Shown here one piece after another: positions 43,863 to 53,526 of a DNA stretch of 64,000 nucleotides (positions are counted from its first letter, which is position 1; each line of letters starts with the position of its first letter). Origin of the DNA: Fibrobacterota bacterium (GTDB lineage Bacteria; Fibrobacterota; Fibrobacteria; UBA11236); NCBI GenBank assembly GCA_019509785.1, contig JAEKLQ010000022.1, positions 124,001-188,000 of the forward strand, read 5' to 3'. The translations under genes were made by a program, and so were the position numbers. The notes beneath the pieces were generated by a model that ran no database searches, was not told where the DNA came from, and worked only from the letters and a program-made list of their open reading frames with translations.

Positions 43863-44489
43863 TTAGGGCAGGGGCAGGCGGTACAGAGCCGTTCTCGCTG
43901 CCAAAGGCCGGGAACGGCCCAGGACATCATGGATGGCGGCGCGCCCGGCGGATGTTGGCCTTTCGATCCAGGCGTGGATGGGGCTGGCGGACAGGCTTAA
44001 GGTCGCCAGGGCCGATTCTAAATCCGCGACGGCGCCATCCTCGCTTCCCGGAGTATAAATAAGAATGCTTGTGAAAAGGTTCGAACCTACGTTGGTGTAG
44101 TAGATCCGCACCCGGGAAGAGTCATTGGCGGTAACCGTGGATTGGTATTCCACGAAGGAGAAGGACTTGCCACCGAGGGTCTTCGTTCCATCCGCTACCT
44201 TGTTCACGCTATCGGATCCGGCGTACGCCTTCCGATATGCTTCTAGTTCCTGGGCGGTAAGGGGATGATCGGTGGTGCTTGCGGTCATGTAGCAATAGGC
44301 CATATTCGTGTCGTTAAATACGGCCAAGAGCGAATCGCCTCCCGCCATGAAAGGGACCTTTTGCCATGCGGGAGGAAAGCTGATGCTGAAACGGCTGGTC
44401 GTAAACGTGGTATCGGCCGCGGTCGAGATCGACGTCAACACGGCCAAGGACAGAAAGGAAAGGGCGATCAGGATTTTACGGGATTGCAT
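43863..44489 (-). CDS. Secreted protein, paralogue A
   Basis: A 208-residue exported protein, signal peptide ending near ISTAA (about 25). The mature domain has FSISFPPAWQKVPFMAGGDSLL and YCYMTASTTD, a lipoprotein-like PsbP/DUF1795-type fold that I cannot place firmly. It ends IHDVLGRSRPLAARTALYRL, which resembles a truncated T9SS-type tail. The neighbouring gene at 44593 encodes a protein of identical length and closely similar order of motifs, so this is a tandem duplication. CGGAGG ribosome site before the ATG. Confidence 0.72.
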   Translation of the reverse strand: MQSRKILIALSFLSLAVLTSISTAADTTFTTSRFSISFPPAWQKVPFMAGGDSLLAVFNDTNMAYCYMTASTTDHPLTAQELEAYRKAYAGSDSVNKVADGTKTLGGKSFSFVEYQSTVTANDSSRVRIYYTNVGSNLFTSILIYTPGSEDGAVADLESALATLSLSASPIHAWIERPTSAGRAAIHDVLGRSRPLAARTALYRLPLP

Positions 44490-44592
44490 GCAGGCCTCCG
44501 GATAGGGTAGTGGCGGGTAAAGATGAACGGCAAACTAAGCGTTTCGCGCCGGAACCGGAAGGGGCGAAAATCCCCCTGCGTCCGGGTCGGCG

Positions 44593-45219
44593 CTACCGTC
44601 CCGGTAAGCGGAACGAAGTCGGCCGCATCGCCAAGGGCCGGAGCCGGCCGAGGACATCATGATCGGCCGCTCGGAGAACGAGAGGCGAACGCGCTTGTAG
44701 GGCGTGGATGGCGGTGGGAGAGAGGGCCAAGGTGGCCAGGGCCGAGTCCATCGCGGAGACCAAGAGGGTGCCGACGGGATACTCGTAAACCAGCAGGGAT
44801 TGGAATCGGAGCGATCCGTCCGAAGTGGAGTAAAGGCGGATGCGGGTGTCCCCGTTGGAAGTATCCGCGTTCTTGAACTCGGAGTAAGCGAAGGCTTTCC
44901 CGCCCAGGCTATCCGTTCCCTCGGCCACCTTGGTCACGCTGTCCGCCCCGGCGTATTGCTTTCGGAAGTTATCGAAATCCCCGGCGGAGACGGGGCTTTC
45001 GCCGCTGCCGGCGGTCATATAACAGAATCCCAACATGGAATAGCCGTACATCAGGAAGACGGACGAATCGCCACCGACGGAAGGCTGGTTCTGCCAACCG
45101 TCACCGAAAGTGATTTCGAACCGGTTCGTCGCGAAGCGGGATTCGGCGCGGGCGGGAGCGGCGAAGAGGGCGGCTGAAGCCAGGATGGTGCAGGCGATTG
45201 AAGATATGCGGGAATGCAT
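44593..45219 (-). CDS. Secreted protein, paralogue B
   Basis: A 208-residue exported protein, signal peptide ending near APARAE (about 25). Mature domain mirrors its neighbour: FEITFGDGWQNQPSVGGDSS, LGFCYMTAGSGE, FRKQYAGADSVTKVAEGTDS, and the tail HDVLGRLRPLAMRPTSFRL. The longer open frame to 45567 is antisense to the MFS gene and has no ribosome site before it; the ATG at 45219 follows CGGAGGCCTCC. Function unknown. Confidence 0.72.
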   Translation of the reverse strand: MHSRISSIACTILASAALFAAPARAESRFATNRFEITFGDGWQNQPSVGGDSSVFLMYGYSMLGFCYMTAGSGESPVSAGDFDNFRKQYAGADSVTKVAEGTDSLGGKAFAYSEFKNADTSNGDTRIRLYSTSDGSLRFQSLLVYEYPVGTLLVSAMDSALATLALSPTAIHALQARSPLVLRAADHDVLGRLRPLAMRPTSFRLPGR

Positions 45220-45304
45220 GGAGGCCTCCGGTTGGGATGGAGGCGAAAATATGCTTTTCGTGACGCGTAGGGAAGGGGAATTTAGTTCCGATCCGCTACG
45301 GAGA

Positions 45305-46858
45305 TCACTCCATGGCCATATCCACGTGGGGTTTGCCCTTCTCCGCTTTCGGCGATTTGAAGAGCAACAGCAACGGAATGCACACCAGGAAGAAGAATCC
45401 GATGACGTAGAAGGTATCCAGGAAGGATAACAGGGAAGCCTGGTGTCCCGTATTCGCGTTGAGCAGCCCCAGCGCCTTCTGATGGGCCAAGCCGAAGGCG
45501 TCCCCCTTGGAGACGAACAGGCGGGTAAGGCCTTCCATCCGCTGTTGGGCGGCGGTGGCGAAGGCATCCACCTTGTCCGCGAGCACGGAGCGGTGGAACG
45601 CGGTGCGCCGCTCGATGAAGGTTGCCATCAGCGCCACGCCGAAGGAGCCGCCCAATTGGCGGATCATGTTGGAGAGGCCCGTGCCCTGCGGGATATCGCG
45701 TCCCTTCAGGTCCACCAGGGTCAAGGTGGTGAGGGGGATGAAGATGAGCCCCAGCCCTACGCCGCGGATGATCAAGGGCCAGAAAAAGCTGCCCGCGCCG
45801 GATTCCGGCCCCATATGCGAGAGCATCCAGGTGGAAATGAAAAAGAAGAGGAAGCCCAGGCCGCTGAACAAATGGGCCGGGAATTTCTGCATCAGCTTGC
45901 CGATCACCGGCATCATCACCGCCGTGGCCAGGCTGCCCGGAATGAGTAGAACGCCCGTATCCGTGGCGGTGAAGCCGAGGAAGCTTTGGGCGAACAACGG
46001 GATCACGAATACCGATCCGAACAGCCCGAAGCCGAGGATGAAATTGAAAAGCATACCCACGGCGAAGGTGCGGCTCTTCATCAGGCGCAGATTCACCACG
46101 GGATGTTCATGCACGATCTCGCGCCAGATGAAGGCGACCATGCCCACGGCCGCCACCGCCATCAGCACGTTGATGTAGGCCGATTCCGTCCAGCCCTCCT
46201 GATCGCCCCGCTCCAGCACCACCTGCAAGGCGCCCACGCCGGCCACCAGGAAAATGATCCCCGGCCAATCCATCCCTTGCGGCTTTTGCCGATAAGCGGG
46301 CTCCTTGATGAAGAGCATGGTCATGATGGTCGCCACGATGCCGACGGGCACGTTTATGTAGAAGATCCAATGCCAGGAAAGATGGTCGGTGATGTAGCCG
46401 CCCATGGTCGGGCCGATGGTGGGGCCGATCACCACGCCCAGGCCGTAGATGGCGTTGGCCAGCCCCAGCTCTTCCTTGGGGAAGGTCTCCACGATGATGG
46501 CCTGGGCCGTGGAGAGCAGCCCGCCGCCGCCGATGCCTTGCACGAACCGGAAAAACACCAGCATCCACACGCTGGTGGACATGCCGCACAGGACCGAGGC
46601 TATGGTGAAAAGGATGATGGAGGCTGCGAAGAAGCGCTTGCGCCCGAAACGGGAGCTGAGCCATCCCGACATGGCGATCATCACCACGTTGGCGGCCGCG
46701 TACGAGGTGATGACCCAGCTGATATCGGCCAGGGTGGCGCCCAGGCTTCCCATCATCTGCGTCAAGGTGACGTTGACGATGGAAGTATCGATAAGCTGAA
46801 GGAGCGCGGCGGACACCACCGTGAGGATGATGATCCACTTCTCCATCCCGAACTTCAT
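45305..46858 (-). CDS. emrB: EmrB-type MFS drug exporter (DHA2, 14 TM)
   Basis: A 517-residue major facilitator of the DHA2 family with about 14 helices. Seen: DTSIVNVTLTQMMGSLGATL (motif D1), GWLSSRFGRKRFFAASIILF (motif A), FRFVQGIGGGGLLSTAQAII (motif B), and GVVIGPTIGPTMGGYITDHL (motif C, the antiporter signature). It exports drugs, bile salts or similar substrates using proton motive force. Last gene of tetR-tolC-emrA-emrB; 27 bases separate it from emrA. Confidence 0.94.
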   Translation of the reverse strand: MKFGMEKWIIILTVVSAALLQLIDTSIVNVTLTQMMGSLGATLADISWVITSYAAANVVMIAMSGWLSSRFGRKRFFAASIILFTIASVLCGMSTSVWMLVFFRFVQGIGGGGLLSTAQAIIVETFPKEELGLANAIYGLGVVIGPTIGPTMGGYITDHLSWHWIFYINVPVGIVATIMTMLFIKEPAYRQKPQGMDWPGIIFLVAGVGALQVVLERGDQEGWTESAYINVLMAVAAVGMVAFIWREIVHEHPVVNLRLMKSRTFAVGMLFNFILGFGLFGSVFVIPLFAQSFLGFTATDTGVLLIPGSLATAVMMPVIGKLMQKFPAHLFSGLGFLFFFISTWMLSHMGPESGAGSFFWPLIIRGVGLGLIFIPLTTLTLVDLKGRDIPQGTGLSNMIRQLGGSFGVALMATFIERRTAFHRSVLADKVDAFATAAQQRMEGLTRLFVSKGDAFGLAHQKALGLLNANTGHQASLLSFLDTFYVIGFFFLVCIPLLLLFKSPKAEKGKPHVDMAME

Positions 46859-46885
46859 CGGCGCACCTCTAGGGAAACCACGCGT

Positions 46886-47983
46886 TCACTCCCCCGCGCG
46901 GGTATCCACGGCCACCGTCGCCGACATGCCCGGCCGCAACAGCTTGGCCGCGTCCGCGTCGGTCAGGTCGATGCGTACCGGCACGCGCTGCACCACCTTG
47001 GTGAAATTGCCGGTGGCGTTGTCCGGCGGCAAAAGGCTGAATTTGGCGCCCGTCGCGTATTGGATGGAGGCCAACTTGCCATGGAAGGTCCGGTCCGGGA
47101 AGGCGTCCACGTCCACATCGACGGGTTGGCCGGGACGCAAACCTTCCAACTGGGTCTCCTTGAGATTGGCCACCACCCAGGGAGGCGTCGCTTCCACGAT
47201 GGCCATCACCATCTGGCCGGGCGAAACCAATTGGCCGGGTTCCAGGTTCTTTTTGGCGATATGGCCCGCGGAGGGCGCGATCACGGCGGAATAGGCCAGC
47301 TGCAAGCGGGCCGCATCCACGGCGGCTTGGGTCGCGGCCAAGCGCGCGTCGGCGGCGCGCACCTGGGCGTTGGCCCCCTGGATGGAGAAGGAGCTTCCCC
47401 GCGCGGCTTCCGAAGAAGACTGGTAGGTGGCCTGCGCCGACTGGAAGGCGGCCTCGGCGGCGTCCAACTGGGCCTTGCTGGCGATTTGCTGCTGGAACAG
47501 GCGGCGCGCGCGTTCGAGATCGGACTTGGCCTTGTCGAGGCTGGCCTTGGCCGCGGCCAAGTTGGCTTCGGCGGCGGTGCGCTGGGCTTCGGCCACGTGC
47601 GCGCCGGCCCCCGCGACGCCGCCTTTGGCGGAGGCTTCGGCGGCCAAGAGATCCGCTTCCGCCTGCCGCAACTTGATGGCGAGTTCGGCGTTGTCGATGG
47701 TGAACAAGGTGTCCCCCGGCTTCACCTCTTGCTCATCGGCCACGAAGATATGGGCCACGAAGCCGCCTACCTTGGGGCTTACGGGCAGGATATGGCCTTC
47801 CACCTGGGCATCGTCCGTGGTGGCGTGGGTGAGGTGGAAGCGCCAGGTGCGTATGCCGTAGAAAAGGCCTACGGCCAGGAACGCCAGCAGGATCACGTTG
47901 CGGACGGTGTTCTTCTTTTTCGGGGCCTTGCCGCGGGCGGCGGTCTCCCCATCCAATACTTCGGTTTCCCGGCGCGTCGTCAT
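46886..47983 (-). CDS. emrA: EmrA-type membrane fusion protein (HlyD family)
   Basis: A 365-residue periplasmic adaptor: one N-terminal helix (about 28-48), then a split barrel-sandwich (DDAQVEGHILPVSPKVGGFV, LQLAYSAVIAPSAGHIAKKN), a long alpha-hairpin coiled coil (about 105-240, Ala-rich, typical of EmrA), and a beta-barrel (VVANLKETQLEGLRPGQPVD). It links the MFS pump to TolC. The ATG at 47983 overlaps the tolC stop (ATGA); the longer open frame upstream reads into tolC. Confidence 0.94.
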   Translation of the reverse strand: MTTRRETEVLDGETAARGKAPKKKNTVRNVILLAFLAVGLFYGIRTWRFHLTHATTDDAQVEGHILPVSPKVGGFVAHIFVADEQEVKPGDTLFTIDNAELAIKLRQAEADLLAAEASAKGGVAGAGAHVAEAQRTAAEANLAAAKASLDKAKSDLERARRLFQQQIASKAQLDAAEAAFQSAQATYQSSSEAARGSSFSIQGANAQVRAADARLAATQAAVDAARLQLAYSAVIAPSAGHIAKKNLEPGQLVSPGQMVMAIVEATPPWVVANLKETQLEGLRPGQPVDVDVDAFPDRTFHGKLASIQYATGAKFSLLPPDNATGNFTKVVQRVPVRIDLTDADAAKLLRPGMSATVAVDTRAGE

Positions 47984-49278
47984 AAATCCCCCAAGCGATG
48001 GGCGGCCCGCAGGTATTCCAAGCGGGCGCGGTTGTATCCGTAGGCGGCGTCGATATATGCCTGATGCGCCAAGCTCACGCTGGCCTGGGCGCTGATGACT
48101 TCGAGGTTCCCCGAGGCTCCGCTCTTGAACTTCTCGCGGGCCAGGCGTTCTTCCTCTTCGGCCAGCGCGGCGCGTTCGCGGGCGAAGCCGGCCTCGGCGC
48201 GCAAGCTGCGCATGGCGGAGGATGCGGAGCGCAAACCTTGTTCGGCGGCATCGCGGATGTCGCGGGAGGCCAGGGCGGCTTGCTTGGCGTTCTCGGACTG
48301 GGCGGCCAGGCGCGCGCGTCGGCTGCCCCCGTCCCACAAGTTCCAATTGAGGGTCAACGCGATGTTCTCCGTCCATTCGGAACGATCATCGAGACGGGGA
48401 CCGCTGAGGCCGTAGTCCCCCGATAATTCCACGGTGGGTAAAACCTCGGCGCGTAAGGCGGAAACCTGATCGCGCGCGGCGCGTTCACGCGCGTCGGCGG
48501 CGGCCACTTCGGGCATGGCCCCGGCGGCGGAAGCCGTAGGCGGCTCGGGCAGACCCAGGGTATCGCCCAGGACCGGCATCGCATCCAGGGAAGCGCCCAC
48601 GGCCCTCAGCAATACGTAACGCGCGCGTTCCTCCTCGCCCTCGGCGGCGGCCACGCCGCTGTTGGCATTGGACACCTGGCCCTCGGCCCGCAGGGTCTCG
48701 AGGCGCGTGGCCGCGCCCGCCTGTTGTTGGGCGCGGCTGAGTTCGGCCAATTGGGTCGCCAGGGAGGCTTCGGCATGCCGGCTGGCGACCAAGGCGCGCG
48801 CCCGCTCCAGCGCCAAGTAGGCTTCGGCCGCGCCCAGTTCGGCCCCTTCGGCGGCGGCTTCGGCTTCGTAGCCCCCGCCTTCGGCCTCGCCGCGGGCGGC
48901 CGCGTAACGTTTCCAGTTCGCGACATCGATCAGGGACAGGCGTCCGTTCACGCGCGCGTCCTGGACGTTGAAGGGTCCCACCAGCTGGGGAAAGGCCGGG
49001 GCCCCGCTACCGGAGGGAAAGGAAAGCCCCATGGCGGGGAGATCGAAGGAGCGCCTGGCTTCGAAAGCGGAGGCGCCGAAATGCGGCAGCAAAGCGGCGC
49101 GCGATTCGTTGACCCGGCTCCGGGCCTCGGCGGAACGGGAGCGGGCCGCTTGCGCGGCGTATCCCGAAGACTGCGCGGCCTCCATGGCCTGGCGTAAGGT
49201 TAAGCGCAAGGTATCGGGCCCGGACTGCGGGCCCGCCTGGACGGTAAGGCAGGGAACGAGTAGGAAAGCGGCGATCAT
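47980..49278 (-). CDS. TolC-family outer membrane efflux protein
   Basis: A 432-residue outer-membrane channel. Signal peptide ends near VQAGP (about 16). Two OEP repeats: LRLTLRQAMEAAQSSGYAAQ at the first, and VSALRAEVLPTVELSGDYGL, NIALTLNWNLWDGGSRRARL, KSGASGNLEVISAQASVSLA at the second. Long heptad-rich helices form the periplasmic tunnel. Start codon overlaps the tetR stop (ATGA). Channel of the EmrAB pump. Confidence 0.93.
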   Translation of the reverse strand: MIAAFLLVPCLTVQAGPQSGPDTLRLTLRQAMEAAQSSGYAAQAARSRSAEARSRVNESRAALLPHFGASAFEARRSFDLPAMGLSFPSGSGAPAFPQLVGPFNVQDARVNGRLSLIDVANWKRYAAARGEAEGGGYEAEAAAEGAELGAAEAYLALERARALVASRHAEASLATQLAELSRAQQQAGAATRLETLRAEGQVSNANSGVAAAEGEEERARYVLLRAVGASLDAMPVLGDTLGLPEPPTASAAGAMPEVAAADARERAARDQVSALRAEVLPTVELSGDYGLSGPRLDDRSEWTENIALTLNWNLWDGGSRRARLAAQSENAKQAALASRDIRDAAEQGLRSASSAMRSLRAEAGFARERAALAEEEERLAREKFKSGASGNLEVISAQASVSLAHQAYIDAAYGYNRARLEYLRAAHRLGDL

Positions 49279-50036
49279 GCTATTCTCCGGCGGACGGCGC
49301 TACGGGAAGGACGGGAAGCGGGAGCATGGCCATGCGCTTTGGCGCGTTCGGCGCGCGAAGAACGGATCCCGGCCAGGAGGGTATCCACACCGGCCGCGTA
49401 GATGCGCTCCAAGGGGAAGGCGTCCAGCTTGCCGATGCCCATATGGACCTGCAGGAAGGCCTGGTTCGTCAGGCCCGAAAGCAGGAAGCGCGCCAAGGCT
49501 TCGGCATCCGCCTCGGCGCGGAACTCCCCCGAGGCCTGGCCCTCGGCCAGGATGCCGGCGACCAGCTTCCATCCGCGCAGCAAGCCGTTGCGGATCCAGA
49601 CGCGATAGAGTTCGGGCGCTTCGTCCGCGATCTCGCCATGCATGAGCCTGTGCAAGCGTCCCCAATCTTCCGTGAGGGTCTTGGCCCACAAGTGTTCCAG
49701 GAAAAGACGCAATTTATCCTCCGCGGATCCACGGAAATCCCGGAGCTGGGCTTCGAAGCCGGCTTTGTTGGCTTCCTGGCGATGTTCGATCGCTTTGCGG
49801 AGCAGGTCTTCCTTGTTTTGGAAATAAGTGTAAACGGTTCCTTTGGAAACCCCGGCGGCCTCGGCGATGGTTTCCAAGCGGGTGGCATGGAAACCGTGAT
49901 GGGCGAAGGCGTCCAGGGCGGCCTCCAGCAAGGCGCTGGGGCGTTCGTCGGCCTTGCGTTCCCAGCGAGGGGAACGCGGGCGGGTCGCGCGGGAGGCGGC
50001 GGTCGCGGAAGGCCGGCGTTTCTTGGGGGTGGACAT
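49275..50036 (-). CDS. TetR/AcrR-family repressor of the EmrAB-TolC operon
   Basis: A 253-residue TetR regulator. After a basic, disordered N-terminus (about 28 residues), the helix-turn-helix is LLEAALDAFAHHGFHATRLE, TIAEAAGVSKGTVYTYFQNK, EDLLRKAIEHRQ, and a C-terminal ligand/dimer region. It is the first gene of the four-gene operon and lies directly behind a 33-bp nested palindrome (50038-50070), so it most likely represses its own operon and responds to pump substrates. Confidence 0.94.
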   Translation of the reverse strand: MSTPKKRRPSATAASRATRPRSPRWERKADERPSALLEAALDAFAHHGFHATRLETIAEAAGVSKGTVYTYFQNKEDLLRKAIEHRQEANKAGFEAQLRDFRGSAEDKLRLFLEHLWAKTLTEDWGRLHRLMHGEIADEAPELYRVWIRNGLLRGWKLVAGILAEGQASGEFRAEADAEALARFLLSGLTNQAFLQVHMGIGKLDAFPLERIYAAGVDTLLAGIRSSRAERAKAHGHAPASRPSRSAVRRRIA

Positions 50037-50037
50037 A

Positions 50038-50070
50038 ATTGACTCTAGAGTAAATTACTCCTCGGTCAAT
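50038..50070 (-). promoter_or_regulatory. Nested palindromic operator before the tetR efflux operon
   Basis: Two inverted repeats share one centre (50054): inner GAGTAA (50048-50053) with TTACTC (50055-50060), and outer ATTGAC (50038-50043) with GTCAAT (50065-50070). It ends one base before the tetR start codon, so bound repressor would cover the promoter and start region. On the minus strand TTGACC can act as -35. A 13-bp inner core plus outer arms fits binding of TetR dimers. Confidence 0.7.
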
Positions 50071-50172
50071 TAATCCGTCAAGGCCGGAAAGGGCGGGGCC
50101 GGCCCCTTACCGGGCGGATCGGCTTATTCGCGCTGATTCCGCCTTACCGGCGGCTTCCGGTGCGGTCCTTAC

Positions 50173-51393
50173 CTATTCGTAACGGAGGGCGTCGATGGGA
50201 TTCAGCCTGGCGGCCTTGCGCGCCGGATACCACCCGAAGAAGATGCCAGTGGCGCCGCTGAAGGCGAAGGCGACCGCAACGGAGGAGGGCGAGATGCGCA
50301 CCGCCCAGCCTTGCACCGAGGACAGGAAGGCGGAAGCCCCCATGCCCACGCCTATGCCCAGCAATCCCCCGCATAGGCTGATGGCCAGCGCTTCCACCAG
50401 GAATTGTAGCAGGATGTCGCGACCGCGCGCGCCTACCGCCAGGCGGATGCCGATCTCGCGGGTGCGCTCGGTGACCGAGACTAACATGATGTTCATGATG
50501 CCGATGCCTCCCACCAGCAGCGAAATGCCGGCGATGCTGGACAAGAGCAAGGTCATGGTCTGCGACATGCTGCCCGCCGCCTGGGCGATTTCGGTTTGGG
50601 TGCGGATCTGGTAGCTGGGTTCTTCCCCCGGGGGAACGCGGAAGCGGCGGCGCAGCACCTCGTCGATCTGCCGGGTGGCTTCGGGCATGAGGTCTTCGCT
50701 GGCGGCGGAAGCGATCAAGGTCATGGCATACTGGGCGCCCTGGACTTTCTTGAGCACCGTCTCGTACGGGGCGATCAGGATGTCGTCCTGGTCCTGCCCG
50801 AATGAGCCTTGGCCTTTGGCCTCCAACAAGCCGACGATCTTAAAGGGCAAATTCTTCACGCGGATGGTCTGGCCTACCGGATCGACCCCTTCGCCGAAGA
50901 GGTTCTTGGCTACGGTCTGGCCGATCAGGGCCACCTTGTTCCCGGAACGTTCGTCGCTCTGCGAGTAGGGTGCCCCCGACACCAGGGCCCAATTGCGGAT
51001 GTCCAGGTATTCGGGATACGCGCCGTATGCGCTGGTCCGCCAGTTCTGGCTGCCGTACTTCACCTGGACACTCGAGCGCACCGTGGGGGTGATGAACTTG
51101 ACAGCGGGAGCATCCTTACGGATGGCTTCTACATCGTCCCCGGTGAAGCGGCTCGAGGTCGAGGCGTCCTGGCGCACGTTTCCGGGGCCGCCGCCGCCGC
51201 CGAACACGTTGATGACATTGGTGCCCAGGCTGGCGATGGACGATTCGACCATGGACTTCGCCCCTTGGCCGACCGCCATCATGGTTATCACCGAACCTAC
51301 GCCGATGATGATGCCCAGCATGGTCAGGAAGGACCTCAGCTTGTTGCGCATCATCGACCGCAGCGCGATCAGCATCAAGGCCGAAAACCGCAT
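50173..51393 (-). CDS. MacB/FtsX-type ABC permease
   Basis: A 406-residue permease with the MacB/FtsX layout: one N-terminal helix, a large periplasmic domain (about 45-280), and three C-terminal helices. Seen: [40 protein letters not shown], and a C-terminal [18 protein letters not shown], the standard end of this family. The ATPase is encoded by a separate gene. It accepts the start by TGATG overlap with that gene. Likely exports macrolides, peptides or lipoproteins. Confidence 0.93.
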   Translation of the reverse strand: MRFSALMLIALRSMMRNKLRSFLTMLGIIIGVGSVITMMAVGQGAKSMVESSIASLGTNVINVFGGGGGPGNVRQDASTSSRFTGDDVEAIRKDAPAVKFITPTVRSSVQVKYGSQNWRTSAYGAYPEYLDIRNWALVSGAPYSQSDERSGNKVALIGQTVAKNLFGEGVDPVGQTIRVKNLPFKIVGLLEAKGQGSFGQDQDDILIAPYETVLKKVQGAQYAMTLIASAASEDLMPEATRQIDEVLRRRFRVPPGEEPSYQIRTQTEIAQAAGSMSQTMTLLLSSIAGISLLVGGIGIMNIMLVSVTERTREIGIRLAVGARGRDILLQFLVEALAISLCGGLLGIGVGMGASAFLSSVQGWAVRISPSSVAVAFAFSGATGIFFGWYPARKAARLNPIDALRYE

Positions 51394-52157
51394 CAGGCGA
51401 TCCCTTCCGCGGGTTTCAGTTTGGCGAGTTCGGCGCGGGCGTCCATCGGGGAGGGATTGGCCTCATCGCGGATGATGAGACCATCGCGGAATACGATGAG
51501 CCGGCCCGCGAAGGCGGCGATGTCGGGCTCATGGGTCACCAGCACCACGGTGATCCCTTTGGAATTCAGCCCTTGGAAAAGGGCCATGATTTCGGTGCTC
51601 GAGCGCGTATCGAGGTTGCCGGTGGGCTCGTCGGCGAGGATGACGACGGGGTCGTTGACCATGGCCCGGGCGATGGCTACGCGTTGCTGCTGGCCGCCGG
51701 AAAGCTGGTTCGGATGATGATGGACGCGCTTCCCCAAGCCCACCGCCTCCAGGGAGGCCTGCGCTTTCGAACGCATGGTTTGCGGGGAGATTTCGCTTCG
51801 GTAGAGCAGGGGCAGTTCCACGTTCTCCAAGGCCGAGGTGCGGCTAAGCAGATTGAAGGACTGGAAAACGAAGCCCAGCTTGCGATTGCGCACCAGGGAC
51901 AATTCATCGGGCTTCAGCGCCTGGACCGGCCGGCCGTCCAAGTCGTAGCTGCCGGCCGTTGGCTGATCAAGGCAGCCGAGGATGTTCATGAAAGTGGATT
52001 TGCCCGAGCCGCTGGCCCCGCTGATGGCCACGAATTCGCCCCGATGGATTTGGGCATCGACGCCGCGCAAGGCCGAAACCGTGACTTCCCCCATGCGGTA
52101 GGTTTTGGTCAGGCCGCGCACCGCGATGATGGGGCCGTCCGCGGCAACGGGGCTCAA
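51393..52157 (-). CDS. MacB/LolD-type ABC ATPase
   Basis: A 254-residue ATPase: Walker [21 protein letters not shown], signature [15 protein letters not shown], Walker [19 protein letters not shown]-loop [10 protein letters not shown]. The order and spacing match MacB/LolD exporters. The start codon is TTG, overlapping the macA stop (TTGA), which implies coupled translation. Paired with the permease gene that overlaps by TGATG. Confidence 0.93.
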   Translation of the reverse strand: MSPVAADGPIIAVRGLTKTYRMGEVTVSALRGVDAQIHRGEFVAISGASGSGKSTFMNILGCLDQPTAGSYDLDGRPVQALKPDELSLVRNRKLGFVFQSFNLLSRTSALENVELPLLYRSEISPQTMRSKAQASLEAVGLGKRVHHHPNQLSGGQQQRVAIARAMVNDPVVILADEPTGNLDTRSSTEIMALFQGLNSKGITVVLVTHEPDIAAFAGRLIVFRDGLIIRDEANPSPMDARAELAKLKPAEGIA

Positions 52158-53500
52158 TGCGGGCGTCCTCCGCCCCCGCCGCCCATGCGGGGCATGCCGA
52201 ATGGCGAGCTCTGGGCCGCCGCCGATCCTTTAGGGGATTCGGTGCCGATGATGACCTCGGCCCCCGGCTCCAAGGGTCCGTCGACTTCGGTGTGGGATCC
52301 GTCGCTGAGGCCCGTTTTCACGTCCACCGCTTTGGGCTTCCCCGCTTCCAAGACATACACGCGTCCGAGCCCACGATTCCGCTTGCCGGACCAGGGTCCG
52401 CCGCCTTTGCCTCCATGGCCGTCCGAGCTGTCCGAACCGGCCCGGTTCCGGCGCATATGGGCGCTGCCCGCCGAGTCGGCCGGGCTTGCGGCGGCGCCGG
52501 GCGCCGAGGAAGCCGTATTGGCGCCGCCGTTCGAATCCGTCTCCGTCTTCTTCCATTCGCCTTTGGCCTTCCGCGGGGAAGCATCGGGCGGGGCGAAACG
52601 CAAGGCCGCGATGGGTACCTGGAGTACATCTTCCTTCCGGGCCACCGCGATGGACAGATTGGCCGTCATACCCGGCATCAAGCGCAGATTGGGATTCGGT
52701 ACGCTGATCAGGACGTCATAGCTGACCACGTTCTGGTTGACGACGGGGTTCAAGCGGATCTGCGAGACTTCGCCCACGAAGTTGGTGTCCGGGTAGGCGT
52801 CCACGGTGAAGCTGGCGCTTTGCCCCATGCGCACCTTTCCGATATCGGCTTCGTCCACCGAGGCTTGCACCTGCATCTGGCGCAGGTCGTTGGCGATAGT
52901 GAATAGGGTGGGGGTGTTGAAGCTGGCGGCCACGGTTTGCCCGACATCTACGGCGCGCGACAACACGGTGCCGTCGATGGGCGAAACGATGGTGGCGTAA
53001 CGGAGGTTGATGCGGGCGCGATCGACCTGGGCCTTGGCCGAGGCGAGATTGGCGTTCGCAACGCGCGCGTCCGCCACCGCCTGATCGAGCTCGGACTGGG
53101 AGATGAGATCGCGATCGAACAAGGCTTGGGAGCGCTTACGCGTGTCCTCCGCTTGGCGCGCCTGGGCCGCGCTCTTTTCCATGTTGGATAGCGCATCGGA
53201 GAGGGAAGCGCGCAACAAGGTGGTGTCGATGCGGGCGATGACCTGGCCCTTTTTCACCTGCGAGTTGAAATCGGCGTAGATGGCCGAGACGGTTCCGGAA
53301 ACCTGGGTGCCTACCTGCACCGTGAGCACCGCCTGCAAGGTTCCGGTGGCGGTGATCGCGACTTGCAAGGGACCGCGCTCGACGGTCGCGGTGCGCCATT
53401 TCACTTCCGGGGCCCCGCGGCCCTTGAACCAGTAGACCCCGCCGGCGATCAATGCCGCTGCCGCGGCGCCCCACAGGGCCTTCGGTAACCAACCTGCCAT
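52154..53500 (-). CDS. macA: MacA-type periplasmic adaptor (RND/ABC membrane fusion protein)
   Basis: A 448-residue adaptor. N-terminal membrane anchor (LPKALWGAAAAALIAGGVYW), barrel-sandwich GTQVSGTVSAIYADFNSQVK, coiled-coil hairpin (about 100-160), SPIDGTVLSRAVDVGQTVAA and barrel domain GQSASFTVDAYPDTNFVGEV. A Ser/Gly/Arg-rich insert (about 310-390), not usual for MacA, separates the barrel from the C-terminal strand. Ribosome site AGGAAG before the ATG at 53500 (a GTG lies six bases upstream). Confidence 0.9.
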   Translation of the reverse strand: MAGWLPKALWGAAAAALIAGGVYWFKGRGAPEVKWRTATVERGPLQVAITATGTLQAVLTVQVGTQVSGTVSAIYADFNSQVKKGQVIARIDTTLLRASLSDALSNMEKSAAQARQAEDTRKRSQALFDRDLISQSELDQAVADARVANANLASAKAQVDRARINLRYATIVSPIDGTVLSRAVDVGQTVAASFNTPTLFTIANDLRQMQVQASVDEADIGKVRMGQSASFTVDAYPDTNFVGEVSQIRLNPVVNQNVVSYDVLISVPNPNLRLMPGMTANLSIAVARKEDVLQVPIAALRFAPPDASPRKAKGEWKKTETDSNGGANTASSAPGAAASPADSAGSAHMRRNRAGSDSSDGHGGKGGGPWSGKRNRGLGRVYVLEAGKPKAVDVKTGLSDGSHTEVDGPLEPGAEVIIGTESPKGSAAAQSSPFGMPRMGGGGGGRPH

Positions 53501-53526
53501 GTTCACTTCCTACCGTCTGCCGTTCA

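Noticed and set aside
45986-48043. 685-residue plus-strand open frame
   Set aside because: Antisense to emrB and emrA, which carry all family motifs; His/Gly/Asp-rich shadow product.
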